From: Bacteroidota bacterium
GTDB lineage: Bacteria; Bacteroidota; Bacteroidia; NS11-12g; UBA955
Assembly (NCBI GenBank): GCA_005788145.1
Contig: SXYY01000057.1
Coordinates: 1 to 41,257 of the forward strand
DNA: 41,257 nucleotides
Direction of reading: 5' to 3'
Shown here one piece after another: positions 15,372 through 22,913 of this stretch (position 1 is the stretch's first letter; each line of letters starts with the position of its first letter). The notes under the pieces were generated by a model, which was given only the letters and a program-made list of their open reading frames with translations, did not search any database and had not been told where the DNA came from. The position numbers and the translations under genes were made by a program.

Positions 15372-15980
15372 ATGCGGGTTTTGTTCATCGATAATTTGGA
15401 CAGTTTTACTTTCAATGTGGTGCATTGTCTGGTGGTTGCCGGTGCGGAGGTTGAGGTGTTGCGCAACGAGGGTGAGGATTGGCTGGAGTTGGCAGAAAAA
15501 ATGGCAGGTTGTGATGCATGGGCGGTCGGCCCGGGACCGGGCCGACCGCAAGACTACCCCCATTTGATGAGGGCTATCACCCAATGGATGGGCAAGAAGC
15601 CACTGCTGGGTATCTGCCTTGGACAACAAGCCATCGCCCAAGCCTGTGGTTGGCAAATTGATCATGCATCCTATCCCATGCACGGGAAACCCTCCGTGAT
15701 TGATCACAACAGTCAAGGACTTTTTGAAGGATTGCCCCAGGCGCTACAAGTGGGTAGGTACCATTCATTGGTTGTGACATCGCCCAGTGATATTAGCCCA
15801 GTGAACATCGCCCTGAACATTGATGCCCGATGCAACCAAGAAATTATGGCGGTAAGCAATCCAGCAATGGGTGTTTGGGCCGTGCAGTTTCACCCTGAGA
15901 GTGTGCTGACACCGGAAGGACAGGCGATGATAAACCGTTGGGTGAAGTTGGCCGATGCGTTTAATCGCAAGAAAGTCTAG
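15372..15980 (+). CDS. pabA: aminodeoxychorismate/anthranilate synthase component II (glutamine amidotransferase)
   Basis: Class I glutamine amidotransferase that supplies ammonia to a chorismate enzyme (PabB or TrpE). The 202 residues begin VLFIDNLDSFTFNVV, continue with the GPGPGRP oxyanion loop, the nucleophile elbow LLGICLGQQAIA with its Cys, RYHSLVV, and the His-Glu pair in VQFHPESVLTPEG. Sequence alone does not separate PabA from TrpG, and no synthase subunit is adjacent, so the folate role is an inference from the lack of a trp cluster. Its stop codon overlaps that of the converging dxs gene (CTAG at 15977-15980). A 13-bp perfect palindrome lies in the GPGPGRP codons. Confidence 0.88.
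   Translation: MRVLFIDNLDSFTFNVVHCLVVAGAEVEVLRNEGEDWLELAEKMAGCDAWAVGPGPGRPQDYPHLMRAITQWMGKKPLLGICLGQQAIAQACGWQIDHASYPMHGKPSVIDHNSQGLFEGLPQALQVGRYHSLVVTSPSDISPVNIALNIDARCNQEIMAVSNPAMGVWAVQFHPESVLTPEGQAMINRWVKLADAFNRKKV
15522..15549. repeat. perfect 13-bp palindrome with 2-base loop inside the pabA-like gene
   Basis: GCGGTCGGCCCGG (15522-15534), loop GA, CCGGGCCGACCGC (15537-15549). It encodes the GPGPGRP loop of the amidotransferase. It is the longest perfect short-loop hairpin that I found in the window, has no T run, and is far more GC-rich than its surroundings. Confidence 0.85.
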
Positions 15981-17842
15981 GCCTTGTTGTTCAATCGCAG
16001 GGCAGATCGCACCGCATTGGCAATGTTCTCAGGCGCGTAGCCGCACAAAGGATACAAGTCGTTTTCGTTGTTGCCGTGTTCGATGAACTCGTTTGGAATC
16101 CCCAAATGGGCGTGGAATTTCGCAACATGGGCGTGTGCATTGGCTGCTGTTGTTTGTCCCCATCCCCCTTGAATACACCCGTCTTCCACAGTAATGATGT
16201 GACTGTAGGGATCGAGATTGATGCTACCATCGGCTATTTGGGTTGAAGTTTCGCTGAGTTTGGAGCAATGAAGGTGATCAAAAGCGAGATCTTGTAATGA
16301 AATATGGGCTTGTAAACACAAATTGCTCGCATGTCCGGTGCTGAGAAGAAGTACTTTGGCACTGGGCGATTGCATTAGCCACTGTGGTCGCAGCGCCTCG
16401 ATGGCTTTTTCTGTTGAATCAATCGTCCATTGGGTTTCTGTGATGTTTCCTTTGGGGTATCGAATGGCGATGGGTTTGTTGGCGGCGATGCCAAATTGCA
16501 TGGCTGCGGCGAGTTCGGCAGCGTTGCGCGGCGCAAAGAGGGTGGTATTGGGTACGCAAAGCAAAAAGGCGATGTCGAACGCACCGTGGTGGGTAGGTCC
16601 GTCTTCACCCACCAATCCTGCGCGGTCAATGCACAAAATTACGGGTAGGTTTTGTAGGGCGATGTCGTGAATGTATTGGTCGTAGCCGCGTTGCAGAAAC
16701 GAGGAGTAAATATTGACGATGGGAATGAGTCCTTGGGTGGACATACCAGCTGCGAAGGTGAGGGCGTGTTGTTCAGCGATGCCTACATCAAAGAATCGAT
16801 CTGGAAATTGATTCATGGCGTGAATCATCCCGCACGATGATGGCATTGCGGGTGTAATACCCGATAGGTTAGGGTATTTTTTTGCAAGTGCGACCAACAC
16901 ATCTCCAAACACATCTTGCCATTTTTTGGCGGGTTTTGAAGGCGTTTCAATTTTTACATATTTGGCTGCGCTATGCCATTTGGTTTGCTCCTGCTCGGCG
17001 GGAAGGTAGCCTTTGCCTTTGATGGTTTTGATATGCAACAGGCGAGGACCTTCTATGCTGTAACTTTTTGCCAGTGCGGGCATTAACTCACTGAGGTTGT
17101 TGCCGTCTACCGGACCTTGGTAAGCCAATCCAAACCACTCAAACCACGCTTTTATATCGGCGGGTTTGGCGCGCAGTTGTGTATTCAATGCCCCAGTATT
17201 GGGGTCGATGCCCATTTGGTTGTCGTTGAGGATAACCAAGACATTCAGGTTTGATTCAAACAAGTTATTTAAGGCTTCATAGGACAAGCCAGCGGTAAGT
17301 GCGCCATCACCTACAACAGCCACAAAGGTGGGTTTGTGGCTGTTGGCTGTGGGTTGAGTTTTTGTGAGGATGTTGTGTGCGGCGGCCATGCCCATGGCCG
17401 CCGAAATGGCCGTGCTTGAATGGCCCGTGCCAAATGCATCATAGCTGCTTTCGGTGATTTTGGGAAAGCCCGATATCCCCTTGAACGTTCGTATGCCACT
17501 GAGTTGATCTTTTCTGCCTGTCAATACCTTGTGGGGGTAGGCTTGATGACCTACATCCCAAACGATGGCATCTTCTGGAAAATTGATTGTGTGGTGGAGC
17601 GCAACGGTCAATTCTATGACGCCGAGGTTTGATGAAAAATGTCCGCCCGACTGAAGTACCGAATCTGAAACAAAGGCCCTTAATTCCTCACACAATTTTT
17701 CTAATGCTGAGAATGAGAAGTTTTTGATTTCGTTCGGTGAGGATATTTTTTGAAGTAGGTTCAAAGTTTTTTCGGGTGTGTATGCACAAAAATAGGGTGA
17801 TTTGTTGAGTGAATGTTCATGTGAATTTGTGGATGAAAGCAT
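15977..17842 (-). CDS. dxs: 1-deoxy-D-xylulose-5-phosphate synthase
   Basis: Thiamine diphosphate enzyme that joins pyruvate and glyceraldehyde 3-phosphate at the entry of the MEP isoprenoid pathway. The 621-residue length is typical. Motifs in order: VWDVGHQAYPHKVLTGR, GTGHSSTAISAAMGMA, the TPP/Mg-binding GDGALTAGLSYEALNN...NDNQMGI, IKTIKGKGYLPAEQ, FDVGIAEQHALTFAAGM with the catalytic Glu, and DRAGLVGEDGPTHHGAFD. The ATG at 17842 leaves about 30 extra residues before the conserved part; no nearer ATG fits. Its leader contains an 11-bp inverted repeat (17853-17884). It converges on the pabA-like gene with overlapping stop codons. Confidence 0.96.
   Translation of the reverse strand: MLSSTNSHEHSLNKSPYFCAYTPEKTLNLLQKISSPNEIKNFSFSALEKLCEELRAFVSDSVLQSGGHFSSNLGVIELTVALHHTINFPEDAIVWDVGHQAYPHKVLTGRKDQLSGIRTFKGISGFPKITESSYDAFGTGHSSTAISAAMGMAAAHNILTKTQPTANSHKPTFVAVVGDGALTAGLSYEALNNLFESNLNVLVILNDNQMGIDPNTGALNTQLRAKPADIKAWFEWFGLAYQGPVDGNNLSELMPALAKSYSIEGPRLLHIKTIKGKGYLPAEQEQTKWHSAAKYVKIETPSKPAKKWQDVFGDVLVALAKKYPNLSGITPAMPSSCGMIHAMNQFPDRFFDVGIAEQHALTFAAGMSTQGLIPIVNIYSSFLQRGYDQYIHDIALQNLPVILCIDRAGLVGEDGPTHHGAFDIAFLLCVPNTTLFAPRNAAELAAAMQFGIAANKPIAIRYPKGNITETQWTIDSTEKAIEALRPQWLMQSPSAKVLLLSTGHASNLCLQAHISLQDLAFDHLHCSKLSETSTQIADGSINLDPYSHIITVEDGCIQGGWGQTTAANAHAHVAKFHAHLGIPNEFIEHGNNENDLYPLCGYAPENIANAVRSALRLNNKA
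17381..17402. repeat. perfect 10-bp palindrome inside dxs
   Basis: GGCGGCCATG (17381-17390), CC, CATGGCCGCC (17393-17402). It lies in codons for the AAMGMAAAH segment of dxs, so a repeated Ala-Met codon pattern may explain it. Confidence 0.6.
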
Positions 17843-17852
17843 TGAATTTACC

Positions 17853-17884
17853 GATGAATTTAATCGTTAATGTTTAAATTCATC
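17853..17884. repeat. 11-bp inverted repeat in the dxs / AT-hook gene intergenic region
   Basis: GATGAATTTAA (17853-17863), 10-base spacer, TTAAATTCATC (17874-17884). A second small dyad, ATTGAT-AAA-ATCAAT, is at 17901-17915. The arms fall 11 bases upstream of the dxs ATG, so the element would form a hairpin in the dxs leader or act as an operator. The minus strand also holds a seven-codon frame (MNLNIND) within the repeat. The 189 bases between the two genes are very AT-rich. Confidence 0.65.
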
Positions 17885-17944
17885 AATAATTTTTTATTTA
17901 ATTGATAAAATCAATAAAAAACAGACAGAAAAATTGCATTTTAA

Positions 17945-17977
17945 TTTGGAAGTAAATTAGTGTATTTTGTAGTTTTG
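17945..17977 (+). promoter_or_regulatory. promoter of the AT-hook gene
   Basis: TTTG at 17945-17948, a 21-base spacer, and TAGTTTTG at 17970-17977. This is a full consensus promoter, with a predicted leader of nearly 50 bases, long for this window. Confidence 0.72.
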
Positions 17978-18031
17978 TTGCATGAAAACAAATTCTCGAA
18001 AGAAATTGTTTCAGAAAAACTCACAATAAAC

Positions 18032-18658
18032 ATGGAAAATATAGATAATTCTGTCGCGTCATTACCTAAAAAAAGGGGTAGAAAACCGGGTTCTAAGAAC
18101 AAGGTATCTTCAAAAAGAACATCAAAAAAAGTATCTTATTTGAGTGCGTTTTCAATTCTAGAACAGGAAATTCAGTCGCTTTCAAATGCTTTGAAAAAAG
18201 CCACCTTGAAGGCCGAAAAAGAAATTGAAAAATTAGAAAGGAAACAATCTCGTGAGGTAGAGAAAGTAAAAGCCAAGGCAGCAAAGTCATTGTCGTTGTG
18301 GAAAGCCCGAGCCAAAGCCAACTTGAAAAAAGGCAAAGTGAGCACCGGTCGCATTGGCCGTCCTGCCAAACCAAAAGCAGAAAAAGAAGCTAGGCGTAAA
18401 GGTAGACCACCCAAAACTGGCTACCGCAAAGGTGGCGGACGCAGAAAGGCGGGCGAACTAACCAAACGCGATATTATTTTGAATTATGTGAAAGAATTGA
18501 ACCAGCCCATCGCTTCGGGTGCCTTGATTTTGGCATTGTACGAGCGCAGCGGTGAGCGCGACAAAAAGCGTTTTTCACAAGGAATGTACACAACCCTGAC
18601 CCAAATGTATAAGGCAGGTTTGTTGAAGAAGGACGACGGTATCGTGTCCTTGCCATAA
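18032..18658 (+). CDS. AT-hook DNA-binding protein with coiled coil and C-terminal helical domain
   Basis: A 208-residue very basic protein. Three AT-hook-like motifs are visible: KRGRKP at 14-19, IGRPAK near 108-113 and KGRPPK at 123-128. Between the first and second is a charged heptad-like helix (about 40-95, EQEIQSLSNALKKATLKAE... KLERKQSREVEKVKAKA), likely a coiled coil for self-association. From about 144 a compact domain (TKRDIILNYVKELNQP... YTTLTQMYKAGLLKKDDG) looks like a winged helix. AT hooks bind the minor groove of AT-rich DNA, so a nucleoid or regulatory role is likely; no target is known. The upstream frame from 17960 precedes or overlaps the promoter, so I use the ATG at 18032. 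Confidence 0.72.
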   Translation: MENIDNSVASLPKKRGRKPGSKNKVSSKRTSKKVSYLSAFSILEQEIQSLSNALKKATLKAEKEIEKLERKQSREVEKVKAKAAKSLSLWKARAKANLKKGKVSTGRIGRPAKPKAEKEARRKGRPPKTGYRKGGGRRKAGELTKRDIILNYVKELNQPIASGALILALYERSGERDKKRFSQGMYTTLTQMYKAGLLKKDDGIVSLP

Positions 18659-18665
18659 TTTTTGG

Positions 18666-19511
18666 TTATCCATTGGGTAGCACAATCGCTTGAATAAAGC
18701 GGGGGTTATCAGACATGTCTCGAATAACCTCCGCTTCAGCGAAAGAGGCAAACAAATTTTTGGTTTCCTCAGCAAGGTATTGGTTGATTTCCAGCCAAAT
18801 GTGTAGGGGTTTGGTGCGTTGGGCCATCGCGGTTTCTGCGAGTAGTGCCATTTTTCGATAAAAAATCAACGGGTCGTTTTTCGGGGTGAACAAAGCGAGG
18901 TGCGGTTCGTGTTTGAGCACGTTGTCTGCCATGTCCTTGGCTTCTTTCAATTCTATGTAGGGTGGGTTCGACACCAATAAATCAATTTGGGGGGGTAAAC
19001 TATCCCAGTTTAAGAAATTGGACTGTTCGAGTTGCAATCGATCTTGAATTCCAACGTGGAATGCATTTTCAGCGGCCACATCCAGAGCGTCTTCACTCAC
19101 ATCCACCCCGGTGAATTTCCACAGGGGATTTTGGTGTAACAAATACATGGGAATACAACCACTGCCCGTCCCAATATCGAGTCCTTCAATGTTGGAGCCA
19201 TTGCTTGATTCCAAGGTTTGCTTTCTCTCGCAGATGAGGTGACAGAGTTCCTCTGTTTCAGGTCTGGGAATGAGGGTGGCGGGTGTAACTTTCAGTGTAA
19301 GCGGACCGAAGAAAGCTGCTTCAAAAATGTATTGAATTGGGATCTGCTGCTTGAGTTGTTCGCAAATCAGTTTCAAGGCCTGCAATCGATCAATTTCCGG
19401 CAAAGATTCACAATGTGGCAAAATCCAAAATTCAAAGGCCTTGATTTCATCCGCTGAAAACTGTGGCTGAAGGTTTTGATGGATGTGGGCTTGGATCAAC
19501 TGTCGGGTCAT
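18666..19511 (-). CDS. prmC: peptide chain release factor N5-glutamine methyltransferase
   Basis: Methylates the Gln of the GGQ motif in release factors RF1 and RF2, which is needed for efficient peptide release. The 281 residues have an N-terminal helical domain, PRPETEELC for substrate binding, the SAM-binding motif LDIGTGSGCIPMYL, and LLVSNPPYI, whose NPPY is the catalytic motif of Gln/Asn and DNA N-methyltransferases. The spacing to the upstream lamin-tail gene is 15 bases, so it is likely the last gene of that unit. It converges on the AT-hook gene with only 7 bases between stops. Confidence 0.94.
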   Translation of the reverse strand: MTRQLIQAHIHQNLQPQFSADEIKAFEFWILPHCESLPEIDRLQALKLICEQLKQQIPIQYIFEAAFFGPLTLKVTPATLIPRPETEELCHLICERKQTLESSNGSNIEGLDIGTGSGCIPMYLLHQNPLWKFTGVDVSEDALDVAAENAFHVGIQDRLQLEQSNFLNWDSLPPQIDLLVSNPPYIELKEAKDMADNVLKHEPHLALFTPKNDPLIFYRKMALLAETAMAQRTKPLHIWLEINQYLAEETKNLFASFAEAEVIRDMSDNPRFIQAIVLPNG

Positions 19512-19526
19512 GGGAACATTGATTGT

Positions 19527-22262
19527 CTATGGTTGATGGATGAGTACCAACCGCAAATTTTGACTGCAAATGTCTGCATCTGGGTGGAAAGCGTCTACAT
19601 GAAGTATATAATTTCCGCTGGGGAGCTGATTTTTCAATTGGTGGATGGGCACGAGGATGCTGCCTTGGTCAGATACCTGTAGCTTGGGGAAGTTAAGGGG
19701 TATGTTGCTGCCCATCATGGAATAGAGCGATAGCCGAACAACATAACCCGGCTTCTCCAGTGTGTGGCGAAGGGTAATATACTCGTCGTTTTGCACCAAG
19801 TAAACCATTTTCTCAAGGAAGAAAGGTTTTCTTCGTGGGTTGGTGCGGGCAGTGGCTGTTTGACTATTCGGTGCACCGGGCGTAGCATAGCCTGCTGTGA
19901 AGGTCGCACTGACCCAATGGTTGGTCTGATGCGATGGTGCATTGGGATGGGTTTTTTCCAAACTCACCCCTTTGTTGCTTGAAAGAATGGGTGTATGCAT
20001 GTTTTCGTTGTATTGCATTTCATCGAGGATATGGGTGGGATGGATCAATTGTAAAGTGGCTTCGTTGGCGGGCAAATTGGGAAAGTCATCGACTTTTTGG
20101 TGATGAAAAAAGTGAGAGGGACTGTTTGCCAATGCCAAGCGGTAGGGGTTGTTGCTGTAACAACGAATTTGTTGAGGATACAAAACGAAGGGTTGGCTTT
20201 GCAACATGGTGAGTGAAGCGACTTGTTGATCTTCGATGACCTTGAGTTGAAGTCCTTGTAGTTGAAGGGCTTTGTTGGATGTATTCACAACCTCAACATA
20301 ATCGGAAAGATGGTCAAAGGCATTGAACATGACTTCATTGAATTGGATGTCGCCCGGAAGGGACTGCGTTTCTGTGAAAGCCAATTTTTGCAGGGTATCC
20401 CTTAAGGGTTGTGCGTTGCAACTCGTGGCGTTTTTGATGACGATATTGACCCATTCACCGGAACTGAGGGGTGGCTGAATATGGTACTGATGGACTTTGT
20501 TTTGAATAGGTATGAAGGTGTGCGTTGTTGCGTCGCCGGTAGGATAGACATATGGCGTGGTCTGTGATGTGGGTTGCGTGAATTGAAGCCGGAGGGTGTC
20601 GTTGTGGGTGGCTGCGATGTAAGCCACTTGGAAGGGTATTTGGGTATTTGGTTCAGGCGATTTTACGCTAGGAAACGGCTTGGGCGGGTAATTCGGTAAG
20701 GAAGGGGTACCGCCTTCATGCGAATTGGAATACCATTGAAATAGGTCTAGGCAAGGGGCGGCGGTATCGGAGTGTTCCAGGCTATATCCGCCATTTTCAT
20801 AAGTTGGGTGATGCATCCACTGCTGGTACTGCAGTTGATGGACGATTTGCTGTTGGACATTGGTGAGGGTGAGGGTCTCCGATTCGATGTTGATGTAAGG
20901 CAGTTTACAGGGCAGGACGTTTGGAGTGGTCTGCATGAGGGCTGTATCACTCACATCGCACAGGGTAATTCGCTGATGGGGTTGCAAAAGGTATTTTGGT
21001 AGTTGAATGCTTGTTTGGGCATCGGATAGGGTTAGTTCGTTGAGCCAAAGTAGTTCATTGCTATTGTTTTTTAGTTCGATGTATTGCACCGGCGGGAGAT
21101 ATCCCAGGGTTGGGTTGGGGTCTGCCATGATTTCTGTAAACGTGATTTGGTATGGGGCCACGGGTGTGGCACATACTATAAAGGCTTTGCCTTGCTGCAG
21201 TGGTTGGATGTTTTTTGCACTGTCTTGGGCATTTTGTACATGAACAATATGTTCTCGGTTACAGGACTGTGGGGGGAATTTGACCCTAAGGATATTGGAG
21301 TTTGTATGATAGAAAGTGTCGGCTTGCTGAAAATTGCAAATGAGTTGATTTTTGTTTTCCAGGGCGATGGGTTCAGAGAAACCAAGTTGGGCCCACTCAG
21401 GTGATGTCCATTGGACGGATTTTAATGTGGGTGGGGTTTTGTCGGGGCGCGGCGGGGTTACGGAGTAGGTTGTGATTCTGTGTTTTTCCGCCGCGCCGCT
21501 ACCCGTTTGTGTTATGGAGAGCCCCACGTAGTTTCGGTTTATTTGTAGGGTGTCTATGGCCGCACAAAGGGTTCGATATTGCTCCCAACTGCTGTCTTTG
21601 TATAGGATGAGCATGAGGTTGTTTTGTTTCACCCAGCGCAGTGTGATGTTCGATTTTGGTTTGTTGAAATAGCCCGATTCACCTGTGCATTCCAGTCGGT
21701 CTTTGCCTGCTTTTCGTTCAATGAGTTTGAGTCCGTCCTCCACATCGCCCAGTCGCAGTATCCAACCATTTTGAAGGGCACTATCAAATCGGAACAATAC
21801 TTCCAAGAAATTGGCACTGCTGGGGTTGAAATCGAGGTATAGGTTGGTTTCCAACCATTGCAATGTGTCGGTACTGCACTGCAAGAACAAGTTGACGGTT
21901 TGTTTTGTGGAACTTGCGGGAATTTGACTTTGTATGCCGCTCGCGGTCCATTGAAATTGATTGGGATGTCCGAGTGCGCCCCCAGCAGCCAGGGTTAAAT
22001 CGCACTGTGCCCAAAGGCCATCGTTGGCCAATAGCAGCAGTGGTGCAAGCAATTGTAGGAGATTTTTAGGCGCGGTAAGGGCGGGCTTTTCAGCGACAAG
22101 GAATGGTTGCAGCCGCGAGGGCGAGGATTGGTAACCAAAGTACTTTGCGTGCCGAAACCAGCACAACGATAAACGGGTTGGGATGTTCTTTTTTACAAAG
22201 AATGTGTACACCGGCTGAATCCACGAGCAGTTTCCCCAGCCAAACAAAGGCCAATGTTTCAT
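19527..22262 (-). CDS. lamin tail domain secreted protein, N-terminus uncertain
   Basis: A large exported protein. Two lamin-tail-like domains are visible: TFTEIMADPNP...YIELKNNSNELLWLNEL and IQFNEVMFNAFDHLSDYVEVVNTSNKALQLQGL. A concanavalin-like stretch precedes them and the end resembles a FlgD/secretion-type Ig fold (LSLYSMMGSNIPL...LPSGNYILHV). The signal peptide, KNLLQLLAPLLLLANDGLWAQ in outline, begins only at about 22067, some 65 residues into the longest frame. No ATG, GTG or suitable TTG lies just before it, and the residues from the ATG at 22262 are read from a different frame of a glycosyltransferase relic. The gene may therefore have lost its original start; the true start is unresolved. 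Confidence 0.6.
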   Translation of the reverse strand: MKHWPLFGWGNCSWIQPVYTFFVKKNIPTRLSLCWFRHAKYFGYQSSPSRLQPFLVAEKPALTAPKNLLQLLAPLLLLANDGLWAQCDLTLAAGGALGHPNQFQWTASGIQSQIPASSTKQTVNLFLQCSTDTLQWLETNLYLDFNPSSANFLEVLFRFDSALQNGWILRLGDVEDGLKLIERKAGKDRLECTGESGYFNKPKSNITLRWVKQNNLMLILYKDSSWEQYRTLCAAIDTLQINRNYVGLSITQTGSGAAEKHRITTYSVTPPRPDKTPPTLKSVQWTSPEWAQLGFSEPIALENKNQLICNFQQADTFYHTNSNILRVKFPPQSCNREHIVHVQNAQDSAKNIQPLQQGKAFIVCATPVAPYQITFTEIMADPNPTLGYLPPVQYIELKNNSNELLWLNELTLSDAQTSIQLPKYLLQPHQRITLCDVSDTALMQTTPNVLPCKLPYINIESETLTLTNVQQQIVHQLQYQQWMHHPTYENGGYSLEHSDTAAPCLDLFQWYSNSHEGGTPSLPNYPPKPFPSVKSPEPNTQIPFQVAYIAATHNDTLRLQFTQPTSQTTPYVYPTGDATTHTFIPIQNKVHQYHIQPPLSSGEWVNIVIKNATSCNAQPLRDTLQKLAFTETQSLPGDIQFNEVMFNAFDHLSDYVEVVNTSNKALQLQGLQLKVIEDQQVASLTMLQSQPFVLYPQQIRCYSNNPYRLALANSPSHFFHHQKVDDFPNLPANEATLQLIHPTHILDEMQYNENMHTPILSSNKGVSLEKTHPNAPSHQTNHWVSATFTAGYATPGAPNSQTATARTNPRRKPFFLEKMVYLVQNDEYITLRHTLEKPGYVVRLSLYSMMGSNIPLNFPKLQVSDQGSILVPIHQLKNQLPSGNYILHVDAFHPDADICSQNLRLVLIHQP

Positions 22263-22419
22263 ATGTGCCCCTATACACAGAGATTCCGGTTATCACCCAA
22301 AGCGAAATCATGAACAACCCCACCAAAGTCTGTTTTAACGCTGTTTTTTGTGTTTTTTACAAAAATGTTTTCGTCATCCAGCGCATCCGCTGATTGAAAA
22401 ACGACCGAAATTCGATGGT
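22090..22419 (-). pseudogene. relic of a family 2 glycosyltransferase C-terminus
   Basis: In one minus-strand frame beginning just after the rfaE2 stop, the translation reads EFRSFFNQRMRWMTKTFL, then TAA at 22359-22357, then an open frame of about 88 codons with two hydrophobic segments (VGLFMISLWVITGISVY and VLWLPILALAAATI). The QRMRW pattern is the conserved QxxRW-like motif of membrane-anchored GT2 enzymes, and paired C-terminal helices follow it in that family. The catalytic GT-A domain is missing, and a stop interrupts what remains, so this is a decayed fragment. It overlaps the proposed N-terminus of the lamin-tail gene in another frame. Confidence 0.6.
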
Positions 22420-22421
22420 GA

Positions 22422-22913
22422 TTATTTTAAACCGTGGGCGGCTAGGATTTTCTTCTCGATTTGGGTGGTTGAATAACCCGGTACAAAATCCAAAGTTTTG
22501 ACCTCCCCACCGTGCTGTAAAACCCATTCTGCCCCCACGATGTTTTCAATGGTATAGTCGGCCCCTTTCACAAGAATGTGTGGGGTGATAAATTCGATGA
22601 TTTCTTTTGGGGTGTCTTCGGTGAACAATACCACGCCGGTAACGAAGCCCAATGCTGCCATTACGCGGGCCCTTGAACTTGACGATTGCAGCGGTCTGGC
22701 GGGAGATTTTTCCAAGCGTTGAACACTTTCATCGGTGTTGAGTGCCACCAATAAACCATCGCCCAACAGAGACGCAGCTTCCAAGTAGTGAACATGGCCT
22801 GCATGCAGGATGTCAAAACAGCCATTGGTGAAGACCATTTTTTTGCCAACGGCACGGAATTGTGCAATCGCCTCTTTTGCTTGATCCCAGGTCCAAATTT
22901 TCTGATCAGTCAT
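22422..22913 (-). CDS. rfaE2: D-glycero-beta-D-manno-heptose 1-phosphate adenylyltransferase (RfaE domain II)
   Basis: Nucleotidyltransferase that activates heptose phosphate for lipopolysaccharide core synthesis. The 163 residues carry VFTNGCFDILHAGHVHYLE with the HxGH motif, LNTDESVQRLEK, the R-A-R-V-MAAL helix and LVKGADYTIENIVGAE. Only the adenylyltransferase half is present; the kinase half (RfaE1) is not in the window. The ATG at 22913 overlaps the end of the UPF0104 gene by 8 bases, so translation is coupled. Related cytidylyltransferases share the fold, but the KGADYTIENIVGAE pattern fits RfaE2 best. Confidence 0.88.
   Translation of the reverse strand: MTDQKIWTWDQAKEAIAQFRAVGKKMVFTNGCFDILHAGHVHYLEAASLLGDGLLVALNTDESVQRLEKSPARPLQSSSSRARVMAALGFVTGVVLFTEDTPKEIIEFITPHILVKGADYTIENIVGAEWVLQHGGEVKTLDFVPGYSTTQIEKKILAAHGLK

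Noticed and set aside
22103-22393. 96-codon plus-strand frame opposite the GT2 relic
   Set aside because: It is antisense to the relic, has no family resemblance and no upstream signal.
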